Made by a program: the position numbers and the translations under genes | In this document: positions 34,120-46,232 of the stretch, in pieces | Layout: each line of letters begins with the position of its first letter | How positions within the stretch are numbered: position 1 is the stretch's first letter | Origin: Fragum whitleyi | Taxonomy: Eukaryota > Mollusca > Bivalvia > Cardiida > Cardiidae | Reading direction: 5' to 3' | Length of the DNA stretch: 64,000 nt | Assembly: GCA_948146395.1 (NCBI GenBank) | Contig: OX411545.1 | Location: 20,405,526 to 20,469,525 of the forward strand | The notes under the pieces: generated by a model | What the model was told of the DNA's origin: nothing | Databases searched by the model: none | Seen by the model: only the letters and a program-made list of their open reading frames with translations

Positions 34120-34560
34120 TTTTCATAAATTTGAACCTTGACAGATGACATTGACCTTTGACACATGACCAGAAAGGTATATGGTGTTGCATACGAATTA
34201 CAGACATAATTATGCCAAATATGAACATCGTAGCTTGAACATGCATGAAGTAATTGGCAATGTTAAGCTTTTGATTGTTTGACCTTTATAATGACCTTGA
34301 CTTTGTCACATGACCTTGACTTTGGCATCAGCAGGTGTGAATTATTGACATCTATGTACATGGCAAATATAATTTGAAATTTTTATAGTTTTTGAACATT
34401 TGACCTTGGTATATGAACTTGACCCTATCACATGACCATGATTTTGTCATCTACAGATGGCTTTCATTGACACCATCATCATGCTATATATGAGCATTGT
34501 GTCCTGAATAGGCACGGAGTAATAACCAACAGACAGACTTACAGACAATGGATAACAATA
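34120..34560 (+). repeat. Repeat with stacked TGACCTTGA / TGACCTTTGA motifs
   Basis: GACATTGACCTTTGACACATG, TGACCTTGACTTTGTCACATG and TGACCTTGACTTTGGCATC lie within about 200 bp. They are AGGTCA half-sites in nuclear-receptor terms. This is a dispersed repeat, ending near ACAGACAGACTTACAGACAATGG-type sequence. Confidence 0.5.
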
Positions 34561-34698
34561 TACCACGATCTTTCAATCCAGGGGAATAACTCGCACAAAA
34601 ATGCTTCAGTTCTCCCCCTTAATAGTCTGGATAGCTTTTGTGATGATGAATGCACATACCAAGTTTCATGAAGATATCTTTATTAATAAAAGAAATAT

Positions 34699-35108
34699 AT
34701 AGAGGATAATCGTTTGTTTCAGGGTAAGATTGATTTATATTCATTGAGTGAACAACAAAAGCTATATTTTCGGAGACACTCATGAAAAAATAGCTTTTGT
34801 TGTTCACGAAATGAAATATTAATTGTTCTTACTCGAAAAACAAATGATTATTCTATTTCTTTATTGCAAAAATGAGACAAAATGTGAAATTTCTCAGACA
34901 TATTTTCGTAAAGCGCATCATTTTGCGGGCGATTGCTATGCAACGTTCACTGTGACATCACTTATTTCGCCCCGCATAGATGACGTCAGATAGGATGAAA
35001 TGCACAAAAGCAGGGTATAAGTTTTTGATAATTTCACTGCTTTTGCGGTGATATTATCAAGTGATAATCTACCGTTAATTCTTGATAAACAACCGAAATG
35101 CATTAAAG
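34699..35108 (+). repeat. Family B, copy 4
   Basis: AGAGGATAATCGTTTGTTTC start, long hairpin (AAAGCTATATTTTC...GAAAAAATAGCTTTTG), a TGACGTCA at about 34981, GATAATTTCACTGCTTTTGC, GCATTAAAGAAAT end. Confidence 0.8.
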
Positions 35109-35360
35109 AAATGCAGGTAAAAAGCTGGTATGCCAAAACCAACACCTATACCAACAACATTGCCAAATGTAGCCAAGATGATTTTTTTCCGCAAGCACCA
35201 GAGCTAAAAATGTCCAATCTCTTTACAAAAAGAGTTGTACTAAGACCTCAAATTTTGTTCTCAGTTTGGTTATCATTTGACATTTCCTACAATTTATTAT
35301 CTTTATGAATTGCAGCCATTGAGCAGTCTGGATAGACAATTAAGAGATTTCGTTTTGTAT

Positions 35361-35436
35361 GAATGGGGCTTTACCTTTCTTTCAATAATCTTTCACTTAT
35401 ATTGCCATTGCTGGAGCACCTAACAATGGATTTTTG
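35361..35436 (-). mobile_element. SINE tail fragment
   Basis: AATGGGGCTTTACCTTTCTT and GCTGGAGCACCTAACAATGG match the 3' part of the tRNA-SINE family. Confidence 0.65.
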
Positions 35437-36836
35437 ATTTAAGAGATGAAGAGAGTATTTGATGATTTCATGGAGGTATGAAACTAAAACCTTAATCACA
35501 CTATAAGTATATGCAAAAGCAAATTATAACTGAAATAATTTTAAAAGTCATGTTTTTAATGCCATACAGATGAACCCATTGGACTGACGCACCATTTAAG
35601 AAATATGTTTCTCTTTTAAGAAAGACACATATGCCATTTTGTGAACAAACAAGAGGCACATGAGGGCCTGAGACACTCTACTGACAACCAAATTTTCCTC
35701 ATTTTAATCTTCTATTACAATTTTTTTTTTTTTTGCTTCAAAAGAATGTGTAGTGAAAATAATTGTGCTAAGTGAAATTCAATAACAATCCTTTTCCATT
35801 GCTTTCTCACGGGTTATCCCCATTTTCGATAGAAATGATTGTTATGACCCTTCCATCATCCTGTGAAAGTTTCAAGAGAATCAGATAGTATTTGTAGACT
35901 TATTCCTGTAGACAAGAACAAGTGAAGGATTGCAAACAGACAGAGAGAATGCCCGATAGACAGGAAACACACAATGGCTATAGCTCTTCTTCCTGATGAC
36001 ACATTTATCATTTTGTGATCACTAAAAAAAAAGATTGATGCTTTTACATTCTGTGAACAACAAAACAGGATCGCTGCAGCTATCATTTTATGAAAAACAA
36101 AAGCTATGTTTTCACATTTATTTGTTTACTAAGTGAAAGATAACCCTTACTTTTAAACAAATAATTATCCAATATGTAATTGAGGGGCATTGTGTAGAGA
36201 ATATAACTTAATTATCATTGTACTTTGACATAATAATAATATTACAAATACAAAAAGCTAAGTATCTGAGCTGATTTTTATTTAATTTTTTTATTTTTCT
36301 TAATACATGTATCAAGATTAGTTTTGGGGTTTGCAGGCCTGAATAATAGATCAACCCTCATTTTGCACACTCAATATTTTCATGATGAACATTAAACTTT
36401 GACAGACAATACAGACTAAGATCAGCCTGCACAGAAGTGAAGTCTGATCTCAGCCTTCACTGTCTACTTTCTACTTGATTATCAACAAAAAAACGAATGC
36501 AAGAATGGTTTAAATGTAGCAACAAGGTAGCAAATTGTCACAAGATACGGCCATCACACTCCTGGATGTCCAAGTATGTAAAAACTACAAAGGGCAATAC
36601 TTAAGAAATCAAGTTAGTTAGATTTATGGTTCTTTTACACTGCACCAAGTAATCATGATAGGGACATAATTGCCAAGTTTTCAAGGAAATTGGACTTAAG
36701 GTTACAAAGTTATGCTCTGGAGATAGGAGTGGGATCCTCCTGCCTAGCTAACACAGGACACCACTGATGCTCAAATAATATGTTCAGTCTTTCAACAGCC
36801 TTATTAAATTTGTTCACTTGTTTTAAAATAAACTTA
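35437..36836 (+). repeat. Pearl-like 5' end and dispersed repeat pieces
   Basis: 35650 has the AACAAGAGGCACATGAGGGC 5'-end motif, and 35835-35900 a 'GATTGTTATGACCCTTC' module. 36400-36480 is a hairpin (GCAGaCTnAGATCAG...TCTGATCTCAGCCTTCACTGTC). 36580-36740 resembles 59590-59760. No gene. Confidence 0.45.
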
Positions 36837-38160
36837 AACAAGAGCCTTCAGAGACGGATTATGCTCCCGGAATAAGGCATTGTCACAAAAACAAGAGCCA
36901 TGTTGGACATGGACATCCCCCGCCACAAAAGCTTGATAGTAAAGTGAAGCCTAATAGATAAAAGATTCTTTTGTACTGACAGAGATTAACCTCCAATAAA
37001 ATCTAAGTATTAAAAATAACAAAGGGCAAAAACTCCATAAGTATGCAAGCAAGAGTTGTAGTTCTTGTGTATTGCACTTCTCCTCCATTAGATCTATCCA
37101 CCCAAAAAAGATTCCAGTTGATAGCTATTATACTTTAGGAGATATGCTCCAGACAAAATATTAATCCAAGTATAAAAAATAACAAAAGGCAATAACTCAA
37201 ATTACTCCAAAATTATGCAATTAAGAGTTATAGTTCTTGTGCACTGCACTTCTACTCCATGAGATCTATCCACCCATAAAGTTTCAAGTTGAAAGCTATT
37301 ATACTCTAGAAGATGTGCTCCGAACAATATCTCATCTTCAAAAATAACAAAGGGCAATAACTCCAAAATTATGCAAGCAAGAGTTGTAGTTCTTGTGCAT
37401 AGCACTTCTACTCCATGAGATCTATCCACCCATAAAGTTTCAAGTTGATAGCTATTATACTTTAGGAGATATACTCCAGACATTCAAGCAAGAGTTGTAG
37501 TTCTTGTGTACTGCACTTGTCCTCCACAAGATCTATCCACCCATAAAGTTTCAAGTTGATAGCTATTATACTTTAGGAGATATGCTCTGTGGTCAGATTG
37601 CAAGGACTCAAATAAGGTGTTATCTTATACAGCTAACTTAAAGGTAACAAACATTAAACCCCCTTTTTGCATGACATATTTTTAGACACATATTTCAAAT
37701 AGTTTATGGTAAAGGGTATCTGATTTGCTACTCAAATGTGAAATTGCATCAAATTCTGAACATGAGACTAGGTGAAATGAAAGAATAAATGTATTTTACA
37801 TTTTAACAATCATTTAGCCCCCTTTTTCCATCATATATATATTTTTTTACATTAATTTCTAATTTTTTATAGTGAAGGGCATCTGATTTGCTACTCAAAT
37901 ATGAAATTTCACTAAATTCTGACTGTTAGACTAGGAGAAATTTGAGAAAAACTGTTTTTTACCCTAAGTCCCCTTTTCCTGTGACGAGGCCTCAAATCCA
38001 AAAACCGTAACAGATGCATCAACACTATGTCATAGGCAGTCCACATGGTAAGTTTCATTTGATTTGGCCCAAGGGTTATGGAGAAATAGGTGGGGACGGA
38101 CAGGTGGACGGACGGACAGACGAAGCGGCGGCTATATGCTCTCCCTTCGGGGAGCATAAA
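36837..38160 (+). mobile_element. Helentron/pearl-like element, 'TATGCTCCC...GGGAGCATA' family
   Basis: 5' AACAAGAGCC with TATGCTCCCGG; 3' GGACGGACGGACAGACG tract, then hairpin GCTCTCCC-TTC-GGGGAGC and ATAAA. A second 5' end (AACAAGAGCCATGTTGGAC) lies at 36890, so one element may be nested in another. 37020-37590 holds four units of roughly 120-170 bp (GAGTTGTAGTTCTTGTGCA..., GATCTATCCACCCATAAAG...). Confidence 0.75.
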
Positions 38161-38190
38161 AATAACTTCAATTCAGCAGAAGGCTAAGGA

Positions 38191-38341
38191 TTAAGGTAGT
38201 GGATCAGTAATAGTTTCGCAACATATTGGACCACATGATCTTTCACAATGTTGACCGAGGTTTCCGAAAGAAAATCATTAGAAAACCTCTGTTAACACTG
38301 TTAAAGTTCATTGCTTCCAAAACGTTGCATAACTATCTTAA
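38191..38341. mobile_element. TTAA palindromic MITE (family E)
   Basis: TTAAGGTAGTGGATCAGTAA to AACTATCTTAA; the right end is diverged but keeps TTAA. Confidence 0.75.
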
Positions 38342-38415
38342 GATCCAATGCAGAAGATATACCATTCACAGATAAATGAATAATGAATAAATCTGGTTAA
38401 CAAATAATAATATTC

Positions 38416-39482
38416 AACAAGAGTGCCATCGTCACAAAATACGCCGCCACATTGCTGCTGTTTCACAGAAATAATTGTAGACACTACTTATTTTGACAGA
38501 ACCAAATTGAAAATGACTAAGTTTCATTTAAATCAAGACAAGGAGGAGTTGCCTTCACAAGGCTGCAATTTCAATAAGCCCCAGGCACTAAGTTTTAAGG
38601 GGGCATAATTCAGGGAAATAAATGAGCCATAAAATCCTTGATCCATGTACATCTTCAAATTATGGTGAAGACATTGACCAAGTTTCATTTAAATAAAGAC
38701 AAAAAGTAAGGAGGATTTGTGTTCAAAAGGCTGCAATTTCAATAAGCCCTAGATACTAAGTTTTTAAGGGGCATAACTCAGGCAAAAATCAACAAACCAT
38801 AAAATCCTTCCTTCATGCACATCTACCAATTGAGGTGATAACATTGACCAAGTTTCAAGAAGATCCAGCCAGAAACTTAGGAGGAGTTGCGTTGACAAGA
38901 AAAGTGGACCCAGAGACTAAGTTATCAAGGGGCATAACTCAGGCAAAAATTAACGAACCATAAAATCCTTCCTTCATGCACATCAACCAATTGAGGTGAT
39001 AACATTGACCAAGTTTCAAATAAGATCCAGCCAGAAACTTAGGAGTTGCGTTGACAAGAAAAGTGGACCCAGAGACTAAGTTATCAAGGGGCATAACTCA
39101 GGCAAAAGTCAATGAACCGTAAAATCCTTCCTTCATGCACATCTACCAATTGAGGTGATAACATTGACCAAGTTTCAAGAAGATCCAGCCAGAAACTTAG
39201 GAGTAGTTGCGTTGACAAGAAAAGTGGACCCAGAGACTAAGTTATCAAGGGGCATAACTCAGGCAAAAATCAACGAACCGTAAAATCCTTCCTTCATGCA
39301 CATCTACCAATTGAGGTGATAACATTGACCAAGTTTCAAGAAGATCCAGCCAGTAGTTTAGGAGGAGTTGCGTTGACAAGAAAAGTGGACGGACGTACGG
39401 ACGGACGGATGGACGGACGGATGGACGGACGGACAGACGGAGAAGATGACGCCAATATACGGCCGCCTCCGGCGGCGTATAA
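38416..39482 (+). mobile_element. Pearl-like element with ~160-bp core repeats, 'ATACGCCGCC...GGCGGCGTAT' family
   Basis: 5' AACAAGAGTGCCATCG with ATACGCCGCC at 38439-38448. About six core repeats follow, spaced about 160 bp in the better ones (ACATTGACCAAGTTTCA at 38841, 39002, 39161, 39322). Then an ACGG-type tract at 39387-39440, then hairpin GCCGCC-TCC-GGCGGC and GTAT at 39477-39480. The 3' GGCGGCGTAT is the exact inverse of the 5' motif. This is the published architecture of oyster pearl elements. Confidence 0.85.
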
Positions 39483-39655
39483 TAATAAAAAAATATCCAA
39501 CAAAATGCACCATTTTATATTTAATAATTGAGTAATAACAATATTAGTCCAATACTAACAGTCCAACCTCTATAGCAAATAGATTTCAGTTTTTTTGTTG
39601 ACGTTTCTTTTCAATTGTAATCCGTCAAATAAAAAAGACTCCATCTGCTAACTTT

Positions 39656-40916
39656 AACAAGAGGACCAAGATGGTCCTAGATCGCTCGACTGAGTCTCTT
39701 TGACCCCTGGGACATCACATTAATTAGATAGGTAGATGTCAAAAAGAAGATAATTGCCTAAAATCAATACCATGGAATGTTTTCAGCGAAGAGCAAGACA
39801 GATATGCCTCTTTGATTCAATGTAAAAAGGGATGCACCCGGGTGGACCCCAAATGAAACCCTAGGGTCTTGATATGAACAAACTTGGAAGAGGTCCATAA
39901 GATGATGATACATACTTACTTTGAAAGCTGTCCGCCAACTGGTTTGAGAGAAGAAGATTTTTGAAGGTTTTCCTATTTTCACCCTTTGTGCTCAGATGAG
40001 CTGAAAGGGATGCGCCCGGGTGGAGCCCAAATATGACCCAAAGGTCTTGATTTGAACAAACTTGGTAGGAGCCCACTAGATGATGCTACATACCAAAAAT
40101 GAAAGCAGTGTGTCATCTGGTTTCGATTAAAGAAGATTTTAAAAGATTTTCGCTCTTTAATTCTATGCAAAAAGGGTTGCGCCCGGGTGGAGCCCAAATA
40201 TGAACCTAGGGTCTTGATACTAACAAACTTGGTAGAGATCTACTAGATGATGCTACATACCAAATATAAAAGCTGTCTGCCTTCTGGTTTCATAGAAGAA
40301 GATTTTTGAAGATTTTCATTTTTTTACCCTTTGTGCTCATAAGAGATAAAGGGATGCACCCATGCAAAGCTCAAATATGACCCAAGGGTCTTGATATGAA
40401 CAAACTTGGTAGAGGTCCAACAAATGATGCTACATACCAAATATGAAAGCTGTCTGCCATCTGGTTTCAGAGAAGAAGATTTTTAAAGATTTTCGCTCTT
40501 TGATTCTATGTAAAAAGGGTTTGGCCTGGGCAAAGCCCAAATATGATCCCAGGGTCATGATATGAACAAACTTGGTAGAGGTTCACTAGATGATGCTACA
40601 TACCAAATATGAAAGCTGTCTGCCCTTTGGTTTCAGAGAAGAAGATTTTTAAAGATTTTCATATTTTCACCCTTATTGTTAAGGGTAAAGGGAAAGTTAA
40701 GGGTGGATTTCATTTATTTGAACAACTTTGGTAGAGCTTGACCCAAGGAACATCCCTGCCAAGTTTCATCAAGATTGGCCCACTGGTTTAGGAGGAGAAA
40801 ATGTTTAAAGAAATTGTGGACGACGGACGACGCACGTCGCACAACTGACGACGGACGACGGACATTCTACGATCACAATAGCTCACCTTGAGCACTTCGT
40901 GCTCAGGTGAGCTAAA
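39656..40916 (+). mobile_element. Helentron/pearl-like element, 'GCTCACCTGAG' family, with dimeric core repeats
   Basis: 5' AACAAGAGGACCAAGATGGTCC and GCTCGACTGAG. ACAAACTTGG marks units at 39878, 40056, 40223, 40400 and 40566, with spacing 178, 167, 177, 166: a two-unit pattern. Then GACGACGGACGACGC and the terminal hairpin GAGCAC-TTC-GTGCTC inside GCTCACC...GGTGAGC, then CTAAAAA. Confidence 0.8.
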
Positions 40917-40996
40917 AAATAGACATTTAGAAAAGTGATTTGATCCAGCATAGACAAACCAGAAGCATATTTCGGAAATAAGTACAAAGGAAGATA

Positions 40997-41740
40997 AACC
41001 AGAGGGCCAGAATGGCCCTAAAATTAAAGTGGTCCAGTGGATCTCACCCAAGTAGCTTTCTGGCAAAGTTTCATTCACATTTGCCTTATTGAAGAGATTT
41101 TATTCCAAGAATTTAAAGTCATAATAGACCCTGCCCACCCATTAATTACTGAGGAGACTCAAAATAAGCCCCGCCCTGCCCATATTTAGGGGCCAATCAA
41201 AATTTTGCGAACAATTTTTGAAGAGGATCATCAAAGAAACATTCAGGTAAAGTGTCTTTGAAATTGGTCAAATGGCTCAGGAGGAGATGTCTTTCAAAGA
41301 TTTCAGGCTCAAAGTAAGCCCCATCCTGCCACACCCATAATAATGGGCCAATCGAGAGGGATTAAAATAAGTTGTAAGAACTTGCTTCCCAATCGATGTA
41401 AAATGAATAGGTTAAAACCAATGGGCCAATCAAAATTACGCTTACCATCTTTTTGAAAAAGGTCACCCAAGGATCATTCTCATAGATTTTCATTGAAATT
41501 GGCCCAGGGGTTCAGGAGGAAATGTCATTCAAGATTTTTGGCTCAAAATAAGTCCCATCTGCTATGCCCATATTTATGGGAAAATCAAATTTCGCGAATA
41601 ATTTTTGAAAAGGGTCACCCAAAGAACACTCTGGCAAAGTTTCACTGAAATCAGCCCAGTGGTTCAGGAGAAAGAGAAGTTTTTAAGATGGTTGAGGACA
41701 GACGCCGCAGGTTTCACGTAGTGCTCAGGTGAGCTAAAAA
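40997..41740 (+). mobile_element. Helentron/pearl-like element, 'GCTCAGGTGAGC' 3' end
   Basis: 5' AACCAGAGGGCCAGAATGGCCC (hairpin). The body has three AAGTTTCA/TGGTCAAATGGYTCAGGAGGA-like modules. 3' GTGCTCAGGTGAGCTAAAAA; the ACGG tract is shortened to GGACAGACGCCGC. Confidence 0.7.
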
Positions 41741-41825
41741 GTAATCTTTCTAGATTACGGAAAAATTGTTATTTGCTAAAAGTTTAGACCCTAGTCAATT
41801 TGCACAAACTCTGTTAGACATTTCA

Positions 41826-43313
41826 AACAAGAGGACCATGATGGTCCTAGATTGCTCACCTGCGTCTCTTTCACCCCTGGGACATCATATTAATTAAATA
41901 GGCAGATGTCAAAAAGAAGATAATTTCTACATAAGATCATTATGTTGGAATATTTTCAGCAAAGAGCAAGACAGACATGCCCTTTGGCTCTTTGATTCTA
42001 TGTAAAGAAGAAGATTTTTGAAGGTTTTCCTATTTTCACCCTTCATGCTCAGATGAGCTAAAAGGGATGCGCCCGGGTGGAGCCCAAATATGACCTAAGG
42101 GTCTTGATATAAACAAACTTGGTAGGGGCCCAACAAATGATGCTACATACCAAATATGAAAGCTGGGTGCCCTTTGGTTTTGGAAAAGAAGATTTTTAAA
42201 GATTTTTACTTTTTCATTCTATGTTTAAAGGGTTGCACCAAGGTGGAGCCCAAACATAACCCAAGGGTCTTGATATGAACAAACTTGGTAGAGGCCCACT
42301 AGATGATGCTACATACCAAATATGAAAGCTGTCTGCCTTCTGGTTTCAGAGAAGAAGATTTTTGAAGATTTCCATATTTTCACCTTTTTAGTTAAGGGTA
42401 AAGGGAAAGTTAAGGATGGATTTCATTTATTTGAACAAACTTGGTAGAGCTTGACCCAAGGAAGATCCCTGCCAAGTTCTATCAAGATTTAAGCCCCGTT
42501 CCCACTGTCACAGTGTTGGTCCCGGACACCCACGGTACCTCCCGGTGGGGAAAGAGTCGGTATTCCCGGATGATCCGGGATCTTTTCTCTAAAAAATGAT
42601 TCATATTCCCATATTCCCGACATTGCCCCGGTGTACCCCCGGTTTACTAGCAGGATCTTCCCGTTCGACCCCGGACTATCCCGATTTGTTCCCGGTTTGC
42701 CACGGTGTATTTACGGTGCAGGGGCCGGCGTGATCCCGGTTGATCCCGGTGTAACCCCGGTCGTCGCCGGTAGCGCACCGGTAGCCGCCGGTATTGCCCC
42801 TTCATATCACGGTTGTATTCCCGGTTTGTAACGGTTTCCCCCGGACCACTCATCCGGGACTAACCGGGGGTCCAAACCGTGACAGTGGGAACGGGGCTTA
42901 GCTGAAAATGTCCACGGATCATCAGGGACTATCACGGTTGAGCCAGGGTAGAGAACCGGACTTGCCCCGGAATATGCCGGTGTTTCTCTGGATTAAGCCG
43001 ATTCTTGACATCCTCCCGGTGAGTCCCGGTGACTGCCAGTTGTATTAAACATTTTAAAACATCCGGGGTCGTTTGCTGGATCAACAAGGTTCATCCCGGA
43101 TGGTCCAGGATATTCACGGTGCCGCCACGGTTGTATTCCCGGTTTGTCACGGTTTCCCCCGGACCACTCATCCGGGTCTAACCGGGGGTCCAAACCGTGA
43201 CAGTGGGAACGGGGCTTTAGGAGGAGAAGATGTTTAAAGAAATTGTGGATGACGCACAACGGACGACTGACATTGTACGATCACAATAGCTCACCTTGAG
43301 CACTTCGTGCCAA
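41826..43313 (+). mobile_element. Helentron/pearl-like element interrupted by a CCGG-rich element
   Basis: 5' AACAAGAGGACCATGATGGTCC with GCTCACCTGCG; ACAAACTTGG units at 42113, 42279 and 42435. The body breaks at ATCAAGATTTA (42490) and resumes TTAGGAGGAGAAGATG after 43217. The 3' hairpin GAGCAC-TTC-GTGC is cut short. Confidence 0.75.
42491..43217. mobile_element. CCGG-rich DNA element with TTA target duplication (PIF/Harbinger-like)
   Basis: Ends AGCCCCGTTCCCACTGTCAC and, inverted, AGCCCCGTTCCCACTGTCAC, flanked by TTA on both sides. TIR plus a 3-bp TWA duplication suggests PIF/Harbinger. The right terminal block of about 100 bp (CACGGTTGTATTCCCGG... to GGGGCT) occurs twice, ending at about 42899 and 43217. 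The interior is a run of loosely 10-11-bp words built on CCCGGT/CCGGT. No transposase frame. Confidence 0.8.
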
Positions 43314-43407
43314 TCTGAAAAGGGCAAGTCAGATATACAATCACAGGGTTATTGCATATAATAACATTCACAATATAACAACTTTTATTTTTTACATCTT
43401 TGCCTAG

Positions 43408-44164
43408 TTAAGGTGGCAATGGACAGCCGCTTCCCGACTCTTTAAACTGGAAGTGGGTTTTCGTGTATTTTACGGCTCTTTTTGCGCGTTGTTTAAAAAG
43501 ACCGGTTTTCGTAAGGTTCCGCTTATGGAAATAACATAGAATAATGATGGTAAAATTTCATAACTTAGCTTCTTTTCAACATTTGAAATCAACTGAATGA
43601 CTGGATCATTAAATTTAACAATAAAGATGCGCCAAAAACGTCATTCAATTAGGAGAGGTCACTGTAAAATAACGAAAAACTTTCTTTTTTGCATGGAAAG
43701 ATATGCTGAATTTTTTACCAAATAAAGGAAAAATATGGGGTTTAAACATATCGGAAAACAAGAAAAATTCATTGGGTAATTTCATCAAAAAATAGATTTT
43801 TGTGGCATTTTTACCCTGTAAAATTACAAAAATTAATGCATTTTTAACTTTTGAAGGCAAATTGTGCAAATGCAATTGATCAAAGAGAAATTTTCTTGGC
43901 AACAGCCATTGTGTACATGTATAAGGTGTATCAAAATGTATTTGTTTTATAGCTATAAGCTATTACTTAGTTTATACTAGACCTAAAACGAATATAAACG
44001 TTTTACTGAAAAATGGCCAATACCACTCAAGGGCAGATAACTCTAGCATGAAAACTTCAAATTTTGATATAATGACTAGACAATGTTTATCTACAGCATA
44101 TGTGAAGAAGAAAAAAATTCATTGGGTGGAAAAAAATGACGCCATGTGTCCATTGCTACCTTAA
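43408..44164 (+). mobile_element. TTAA-type non-autonomous element (family F), 757 bp
   Basis: TTAAGGTGGCAATGGACA and inverted TTAAGGTAGCAATGGACA (17 of 18 match). No transposase domain in its frames. Diverged copy at 12938-13545, fragment at 18985-19280. Confidence 0.8.
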
Positions 44165-44727
44165 ATGCAACAGACTTAGAATTGCTGCAAGACTCATCAT
44201 TCCTGGGACACACAAACACCACACATGCACTCTCACATGCACAGAGGTAACTCTATATGCCTGTCGCCATTATATGGTGAGGGCATAAGAATTTGAAAAG
44301 AATATGGTCCTGTGCTATTTCTTCAACCCATGCCCCCGAAAAGAGAAGTTTCATAAAATATTGTGGAAAGTGAAGAACAATTATTCTTTCTCAAATGACA
44401 ACAATATCAAAACAGATGTTAGAAAGAAAACTACAACTTCTTTGAAATTGTACTAATCTAAATTAATGTGGTTTTGGTGATGGAATATCATGATTAAACT
44501 CAGCTTCCTGGATTAAAGTAGTTCAAGATACTCTGTTTATGAGGAAATATAAACCCTCACAAGCCCTATTTCATAATTTTCTTGAAAGACATTAGAGCCA
44601 GCTTGTGACTTTTCCAACAATTTCATATGTGCTTGATAAACAAACATTTAGCAACCTGGACAGCAACACAATGCAATGAGAATATTCACTGACCACCTGA
44701 AGAGGGGTTCAGACCTTTCCTTTAATG
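44165..44727. other. No gene recognised
   Basis: 44588-44645 carries a half-end of MITE family D (CTTGTGACTTTTCCAACAAT). Otherwise nothing supported. Confidence 0.4.
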
Positions 44728-45139
44728 CTTTTTGATGGTTTATCGAGAAATAACGGTAGATTATCACTTGATAATTTCACAGCAAAAGCAGTGAAATTAT
44801 CAAAATTTTATACCCTGCTTTTGTGCATTTCACCCTATCTGACGTCATCTATGCGGGGCAAAATAAGTGACGTCACAATGAACGTTGCATAGCAATCACG
44901 TGCAAAATGGCGCGCTTTACGAAAATTTGTCCTATAAATTTTACATTTGCCTCATTTTTGCATTAAAGAAATAGAATAATCATTTGTTTTTCGAGTAAGA
45001 TCAATTAATATTTCATTTCGTGAATAACAAAAGATATATTTTCACTCGTGGCAGACACTCGTGAAAATATAGCTTTTGTTGTTCACTCAATGAAATATAA
45101 ATCAATCTTACACTGAAACAAACGATTATTCTCTATATA
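44728..45139 (-). repeat. Family B, copy 5 (inverted)
   Basis: The inverse of 3543-3965. Two TGACGTCA sites remain intact, within CTGACGTCATC and AGTGACGTCACAAT, about 30 bp apart; then the long hairpin at about 44985-45135. Confidence 0.85.
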
Positions 45140-45249
45140 ATTTGAATTTCTCCTAATAAATGCTTCTGGGAGCTTTATGTATATGACATGGTCAGGAAGC
45201 TTTTATTTAGTATGAATTTTCTGATTTAAAAAAGTCATTAAAATTGATG

Positions 45250-45595
45250 TCTTTAAGGTCCTTTTCCCTTTAATTTGAGGTGAATTTCCTCTAAACAATA
45301 AGGTGAATTTCCTCTAAACAATCATATAAATGATTGTTAAGAGGAAATTGATCTCAAATTAGAGAAGTCTCAAAAAGTTTCCTTAAATTTAGGCAGTTGA
45401 AGCGGGTTTTCTTAGTAAAAATTGTAGGGGTGCTTCTACTAGGGAGGACGCTATTATTAGAGGAAATACAGTATCTACAGAGGACATAGTGAAGACACTT
45501 GTCTGCCTGTCTGCATGCACAGGCTGGCCTGAGGCTTTGCTATACCTACATGTGAAATTGTTGGAAATGTCACACACTGGCTCTTAATAATATTT
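45250..45595. repeat. Palindrome with internal 23-bp duplication, and family D half
   Basis: AAGGTGAATTTCCTCTAAAC repeats twice (45299 region) and pairs with GTTAAGAGGAAATTGATCTC. 45470-45590 is half of a family D MITE (CTGCATGCACAGGCTGGCC, GTTGGAAATGTCACACAC). Confidence 0.55.
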
Positions 45596-46232
45596 GGGTG
45601 ACCAAAACCTCATAACTACTGTAGTTCTAAGATTTTCAATACCCTAAAATTTTGACACATTTCAAATTCAAAACAGGTACATAATGTGTGTATTTTGCTT
45701 TAATAATCATACCAAAATATGCCATAAATAATAAATTTCTCTGTACATACATAATTATACATGAATCTAAGCAAAAAAACAGTTTTGACGCTAAGTATTC
45801 AGACCGACAGGTCTGAGCAAACATGGTAGGTCAACTTGCTGTGAACCTGCTGCCAACACTTTGTTGCAGATGCTAGATAATGCAAAAATCTTAGCCGAAA
45901 AAGGGGCATAACTCTTACAAAAACACTTATTATAATTATTGATAGTATGGATCTAAAACAGCCAGGCTAATAATAACATAGTAATCATAATATTTGCCCT
46001 TTTGGAATATCATATGTCTTCTGTTTTCAACAGCATTTGTCTTCTTCAACAGCATACAGTTTTTAATGAAGCATTAATTACAGGCTTTGGGTTGCGCACT
46101 AACAATATACCAACAAACATGTTTAGCTATAAAGGCAGAACATTTTCAACCCTCCATGAAATGACTAGACGATGAGACAGCCCATATTTACATGCTCACC
46201 CTTTTCATGCAATTATATTTGACCCGAAATAC
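45596..46232. other. No feature recognised
   Basis: AT-rich, no supported feature. Confidence 0.4.

Noticed and set aside
37020..39480. Regularly spaced repeats as a possible CRISPR array
   Set aside because: Units of roughly 120-170 bp repeat in full with no short repeat/unique spacer pattern; they are transposon core repeats in a eukaryotic setting.
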